DNA from: Rickettsiaceae bacterium
Lineage (GTDB): Bacteria > Pseudomonadota > Alphaproteobacteria > Rickettsiales > Rickettsiaceae
Assembly: GCA_022702085.1 (NCBI GenBank)
Contig: JAKONF010000175.1
Coordinates: 1-7,443 of the forward strand
Direction of reading: 5' to 3'
Length of the DNA: 7,443 nt
Position numbers and translations under genes: made by a program. Below are positions 4,303 to 7,443 of the stretch, in pieces. The stretch's first letter is position 1. The number at the start of each line of letters is the position of its first letter. Below the pieces are notes generated by a model that worked only from the letters and a program-made list of their open reading frames with translations, was not told the origin of the DNA and ran no database searches.

Positions 4303-6570
4303 ATGTTTAAAGAAAAGGTAAAAAAAATAGAATGGGCAGGAGGGTTACTTGAATTATCGACAGGTAAAATTGCTCGCCAAGCGGATGGTTCTGTAATGGT
4401 TAGAATGGGTGATTCAATAGTTCATTGTAGTTCCGTAAGCGCCAAAGAAAAAAAGGAAGGAATAGATTTTTTTCCGCTCACCGTACATTACCGTGAAATG
4501 GCCTCTGCTGTAGGTAAAATTCCAGGTGGTTTTTTCAAAAGAGAAGGTAAATCTACTGAAAAAGAAATATTAGTTTCAAGGTTAATTGATCGTCCTTTGA
4601 GACCTTCTTTTCATCCAGCTTTTATGAATGATACCCAAATTATTTGTACAGTATTTTCATATGATCCCAAATTTCCAACTGACATTTTAGCAATTATTGG
4701 ATCTTCAGCTGCACTGGCCATTTCAGGTGTACCTTATCAGCAAATTATTGCTGCTGCTAGAGTTGGCATGATTGAGGAAAAATTTGTTTTAAATCCATCT
4801 GCAGAAGATTTGAAAAAAAGCAAACTCGATCTAGTTGTTGCTGGTAGTAAAACTTCAGTAATGATGGTTGAATCAGAGGCTGAACAACTATCAGAAGAAC
4901 AGATGCTTGAAGCTATCAAGTTTGGTCATGCGTCATTTGCTCCAGTCATTGAAATGATTGAAGAATTAGCAGTAGAAATTGCAAAGCCAAAATGGGATAT
5001 TATAGATTTATTTCCTATTGATTTAAAAAATCAAATTCGCCAAAAAGAAGAAAATGAAATCAAAAGAGCTTTTTCTCTTACCAATAAACAAGAAAGAGTT
5101 CGAGCGCTAAAGCAAATTTCTGCTGGTATTAATGAACATTTCATGAATCTTGATAACTTGACGCCTCTACAAATAAATACTGCTCTAGATGAAGTTAAAT
5201 CAGATATTTTAAGAGAGGATTTGCTCGCTACTAATGTCCGTATCGACGGTAGAAAGCCTGATGAGATCAGGCAGATTGAATGCGAAGTAGGATTATTACC
5301 TAGAGCTCATGGCTCAAGCTTATTTACGCGCGGAGAAACTCAAACCATCGTAACTGCTACGCTTGGTACTGGCCAAGATGAGCAGATTGTTGATTCTTTG
5401 GATGGAGAATATAAAGAAAGATTTTTACTTAATTACATCTTTCCACCATATTCAGTTGGTGAAGCTTACCCATTAAAACCTCCTAGTAGGCGTGAAGTTG
5501 GCCATGGTAAGCTTGCTTGGAGGGCGCTTGTACGCGCGCTGCCTTCAAAGCAAGAATTTCCATATGCCATAAGAATTGTTTCAGAAGTCACTGAATCAAA
5601 TGGTTCATCCTCTATGGCTACTGTATGCGGCGGCTCGATGGCTTTGATGAATGCTGGGGTACCGGTAAAGCAGCCAATAGCTGGCATTGCTATGGGGCTT
5701 ATCAAGGAGGATAATAAATTTGTAGTTTTATCAGATATTATCGCCGATGAAGATTACCTTGGTGATATGGATTTTAAAGTAACTGGTAGCAGAGATGGTA
5801 TCAGTGCACTGCAAATGGACATCAAGATTTCTAGTATTACTTTTGAAATTATGCAGCAGGCCCTTTCGCAAGCAAGGGATGGACGCATTCACATTTTAGG
5901 TGAGATGGAAAAAGCTATTACTGAAGCAAATACTAGTTTGAGCAAAAATGCTCCTAGTATGCAAAGCTTTAAAATCAACAAAGACAAGATTCGCGAGGTT
6001 ATTGGAGCTGGCGGTAAGGTAATTAGAGAAATCTGCGAAAGTACCAATAGTAAAATTGATATTTCAGATGAAGGAATGGTATCAGTATCTGCTGTTGGTA
6101 ATGATAACTTGGAAGCTGCTGTTGCCAAAATAAAAGCAATTGCTCTGGATCCAGAAGTTGACGATATATTCGAAGGAACGGTGGTTAAAATTTTAGATTC
6201 GGGAGCCTTTATTAATTACCTTCCCAACCGCGATGGATTTGTTAGAATTAGCGAAATTGCCAATGAAAAAATTGAATCTGTAGGCAGTGTGCTAAAAGTT
6301 GGAGATAAAATCAAGGTTAGAGTCATCGGTATTGAAAAAGGTAGAATAAACTTCACTATAAAAAATGTAGATAAAACTACTCAAAGCAATAAAACTATAG
6401 AACAAGCAGATGGGCCGAAGAGTGAAAAAGAAATAAAAGCTAAAGATGACAAGCAAGAAGCCAAAAATGAAGCTGAGAATACCAATAGTAAACGTGAATC
6501 TCGTAAAAAATGGCAAACTAAAGAGTCGCCATCGGATGCGGTAATCAAAGAACGTAAATACTTCACTTAA
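4303..6570 (+). CDS. pnp: Polyribonucleotide nucleotidyltransferase (PNPase)
   Basis: A 755-residue phosphorolytic 3'-5' exoribonuclease that acts as a trimer in RNA decay and can also add tails. The first RNase PH-like domain spans about 12-145 with [20 protein letters not shown] (77-96). An all-helical linker spans about 240-305. The second RNase PH-like domain spans about 313-540 with [14 protein letters not shown] (334-347), the phosphate-site GSSS (434-437), and [10 protein letters not shown] (482-491) carrying metal/catalytic Asp482 and Asp488. A KH domain (about 555-610) contains the GAGGK loop (568-572), and an S1 domain (about 622-688) follows. All functional residues I could place are intact. 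The last 65 residues are a Lys/Glu-rich disordered tail, slightly longer than in many homologues. GAGGAA at 4292-4297 before the ATG supports the start. It lies 271 bases after rpsO and ends at a strong terminator. Confidence 0.98.
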   Translation: MFKEKVKKIEWAGGLLELSTGKIARQADGSVMVRMGDSIVHCSSVSAKEKKEGIDFFPLTVHYREMASAVGKIPGGFFKREGKSTEKEILVSRLIDRPLRPSFHPAFMNDTQIICTVFSYDPKFPTDILAIIGSSAALAISGVPYQQIIAAARVGMIEEKFVLNPSAEDLKKSKLDLVVAGSKTSVMMVESEAEQLSEEQMLEAIKFGHASFAPVIEMIEELAVEIAKPKWDIIDLFPIDLKNQIRQKEENEIKRAFSLTNKQERVRALKQISAGINEHFMNLDNLTPLQINTALDEVKSDILREDLLATNVRIDGRKPDEIRQIECEVGLLPRAHGSSLFTRGETQTIVTATLGTGQDEQIVDSLDGEYKERFLLNYIFPPYSVGEAYPLKPPSRREVGHGKLAWRALVRALPSKQEFPYAIRIVSEVTESNGSSSMATVCGGSMALMNAGVPVKQPIAGIAMGLIKEDNKFVVLSDIIADEDYLGDMDFKVTGSRDGISALQMDIKISSITFEIMQQALSQARDGRIHILGEMEKAITEANTSLSKNAPSMQSFKINKDKIREVIGAGGKVIREICESTNSKIDISDEGMVSVSAVGNDNLEAAVAKIKAIALDPEVDDIFEGTVVKILDSGAFINYLPNRDGFVRISEIANEKIESVGSVLKVGDKIKVRVIGIEKGRINFTIKNVDKTTQSNKTIEQADGPKSEKEIKAKDDKQEAKNEAENTNSKRESRKKWQTKESPSDAVIKERKYFT

Positions 6571-6583
6571 CAAGCGATTTAAC

Positions 6584-6621
6584 AAAAGAGGTTTGGATTT
6601 CACACCAAACCTTTTTGTTTT
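6584..6621. terminator. Bidirectional intrinsic terminator between pnp and the LRR gene
   Basis: AGGTTTGG (6589-6596) and CCAAACCT (6605-6612) form a perfect 8-bp stem with an 8-base loop, extended by A-T pairs to about 6585/6616. TTTTTGTTTT follows on the plus strand, and the A-rich left side gives a T-run on the minus strand. It starts 14 bases after the pnp stop and can also end the convergent minus-strand transcript. Confidence 0.88.
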
Positions 6622-6669
6622 AGCGAATATAGTATTTATAATCACTTACTTAATTTACTATAATAAATT

Positions 6670-7443
6670 TTACTCATCCATAAAACTAACTATATAACCT
6701 ATAACTTCTGTAGGTAATAGAGCAAATGGGCTTGCATCATTAAATTCCTTGCATATAGCATTAAGAGTAAAGTAATGGTCTTTTATATATCTGTCTATAT
6801 TGTATTTACATTCATCAACTAGTATCTTTGTGTCTGATTTCATTTCTGAATTTTCTTCAAACAACTTAATAAGCTGATAATTTAATGCGTTATTGTTTTG
6901 TATTTCTTCATATGATCTAAATTTCCACGCATCACTAAAATTAAAATTTTTTTGCTTAAAAAAATCATCCTGTTGCTCGTTATTTATAATGTTTTGCCTA
7001 TCAAAATTTGTATAAATAAATTTTGCTATTTCTTCTATTCTTTTTTTATTTATATTTATATGATCATTAATTTTCTTGAGATAATCCTTTTCTATTTCAT
7101 TATCATTAAGATCTAGAGAAGTTAAAGTAGTATTCTGTATAAATGCTTTAGCTCCTTCATCTCCTATAATATTACTACGAATACCAAGTGAGGTTAAGGT
7201 AGTGTTTGCTGCGAGTGCCATGACTCCTTCATCCTTTATGTGATTACCACCAATATTAAGTAAGGTTAGGGTAGTGTTTGCTGCGAGTGCCATGGCTGCT
7301 TCATCTCCTATATCATTATAACCAATATCAAGTGAGGTTAGGGTAGTGTTTGCTGCGAGTGCTTTGACTCCTTCATCTTTTATATTTTGGCGCGAAAGAT
7401 TAACATGTCCCCCTATGCTATTTTCTATTTTTTGTAAAATTTC
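6670..7443 (-). CDS. Leucine-rich repeat protein with F-box-like C-terminus (5' end outside window)
   Basis: The minus frame is open without a stop from 6670 to the right edge, giving at least 257 residues; the true start lies beyond 7443. An internal ATG at 7293 would cut a repeat in half and is unlikely to be the start. Visible residues 19-114 are four 24-residue leucine-rich repeats of the form N.IgDEGa.aLAaNTTLTSLdIg, with a partial fifth (NEIE) after them. This GDEG/LA.NTTLT type is common in Rickettsia, Orientia and relatives and resembles the ribonuclease-inhibitor class. Residues about 115-242 are helical, charged and Asn/Lys rich. The last 15 residues, LPTEVIGYIVSFMDE, match the start of an F-box (LP.E....I.sf). 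C-terminal F-box-like segments occur in Orientia ankyrin effectors that bind SKP1, so a secreted host-ubiquitin effector is a reasonable inference. No secretion signal is visible in the part present. Convergent with pnp. Confidence 0.82.
   Translation of the reverse strand, partial: EILQKIENSIGGHVNLSRQNIKDEGVKALAANTTLTSLDIGYNDIGDEAAMALAANTTLTLLNIGGNHIKDEGVMALAANTTLTSLGIRSNIIGDEGAKAFIQNTTLTSLDLNDNEIEKDYLKKINDHININKKRIEEIAKFIYTNFDRQNIINNEQQDDFFKQKNFNFSDAWKFRSYEEIQNNNALNYQLIKLFEENSEMKSDTKILVDECKYNIDRYIKDHYFTLNAICKEFNDASPFALLPTEVIGYIVSFMDE
7102..7389 (-). repeat. Four tandem 72-base coding repeats (LRR units)
   Basis: Four units of exactly 72 bases encode the 24-residue leucine-rich repeats. The block AGTGTTTGCTGCGAGTGC (plus-strand sense) recurs unchanged at 7201, 7273 and 7345, and a diverged copy starts at 7129. 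The near-identity at DNA level of three units, against a diverged fourth at the C-terminal side, indicates recent duplication or gene conversion. The repeat register matches the protein register, so changes in copy number keep the frame. Confidence 0.85.

Noticed and set aside
4737..6128. Several minus-strand frames of 60-79 codons inside pnp
   Set aside because: All are shadows of a perfectly conserved PNPase frame, with no Shine-Dalgarno and no coherent protein pattern.
6292..6645. Minus-strand frame of 117 codons across the end of pnp, rich in Phe/Leu and looking membrane-like
   Set aside because: It is the reverse complement of the Lys/Glu-rich PNPase tail; AAA/GAA codons read backwards as TTT/TTC give the apparent hydrophobicity. 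It also runs through the pnp terminator.
7291..7293. ATG at 7293 as the start of the LRR gene
   Set aside because: The frame stays open to the window edge with another complete repeat and cap-like residues upstream. The ATG lies in the middle of a repeat unit as a Met that recurs by repeat variation.
7102..7389. Regular 72-base direct repeats considered as a CRISPR array or satellite
   Set aside because: The repeats are contiguous without unique spacers and encode in-frame leucine-rich repeats, so they are protein repeats.

Overview
The window looks like part of the chromosome of an AT-rich, obligately host-associated alphaproteobacterium of the order Rickettsiales, most likely family Rickettsiaceae or a near relative. 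This rests on recalled family patterns, not a search. The TruB, S15 and PNPase proteins read like rickettsial orthologues, truB-rpsO-pnp lie in a row, intergenic DNA is extremely A+T rich, and a eukaryote-like leucine-rich-repeat protein sits next to housekeeping genes. Features atypical of classic Rickettsia are the start of a flagellar export ATPase gene (fliI), an EAL-domain cyclic-di-GMP phosphodiesterase with a complete set of catalytic residues, and a phasin-like protein. Together they suggest a motile or ancestrally motile member, such as the protist-associated lineages.

Layout. On the minus strand at the left edge, an EAL-domain gene (289-1494) is followed 3 bases later by the 5' end of fliI (1-285, cut by the window edge). 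A 148-base divergent spacer with two inverted-repeat structures separates these from the plus-strand genes. First comes bolA (1643-1957) overlapping a ubiK-type gene (1944-2156, start set by an internal Shine-Dalgarno), then a phasin-like gene with its own candidate promoter and Shine-Dalgarno (2261-2704). Next are truB (2832-3746), rpsO (3762-4031) and pnp (4303-6570). A bidirectional intrinsic terminator at about 6584-6621 lies between pnp and a convergent minus-strand gene (6670 to beyond 7443). That gene encodes a 24-residue-repeat LRR protein whose last residues resemble an F-box.

How the genes may work together. truB, rpsO and pnp form the usual translation and RNA-turnover cluster: tRNA U55 pseudouridylation, ribosomal S15, and 3'-5' RNA decay. 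The pnp leader has a stable hairpin just before the start, as expected if PNPase controls its own message. bolA and ubiK are probably translationally coupled and belong to Fe-S/redox and ubiquinone-related cell maintenance. The EAL-fliI pair suggests that c-di-GMP turnover is coupled to flagellar assembly. The LRR protein is the best candidate for a host-directed effector. No tRNA, rRNA, CRISPR array, insertion sequence or integrase was recognised. The most noteworthy items are the EAL-fliI unit and the LRR/F-box-like protein; I found no convincing multi-gene novel system.
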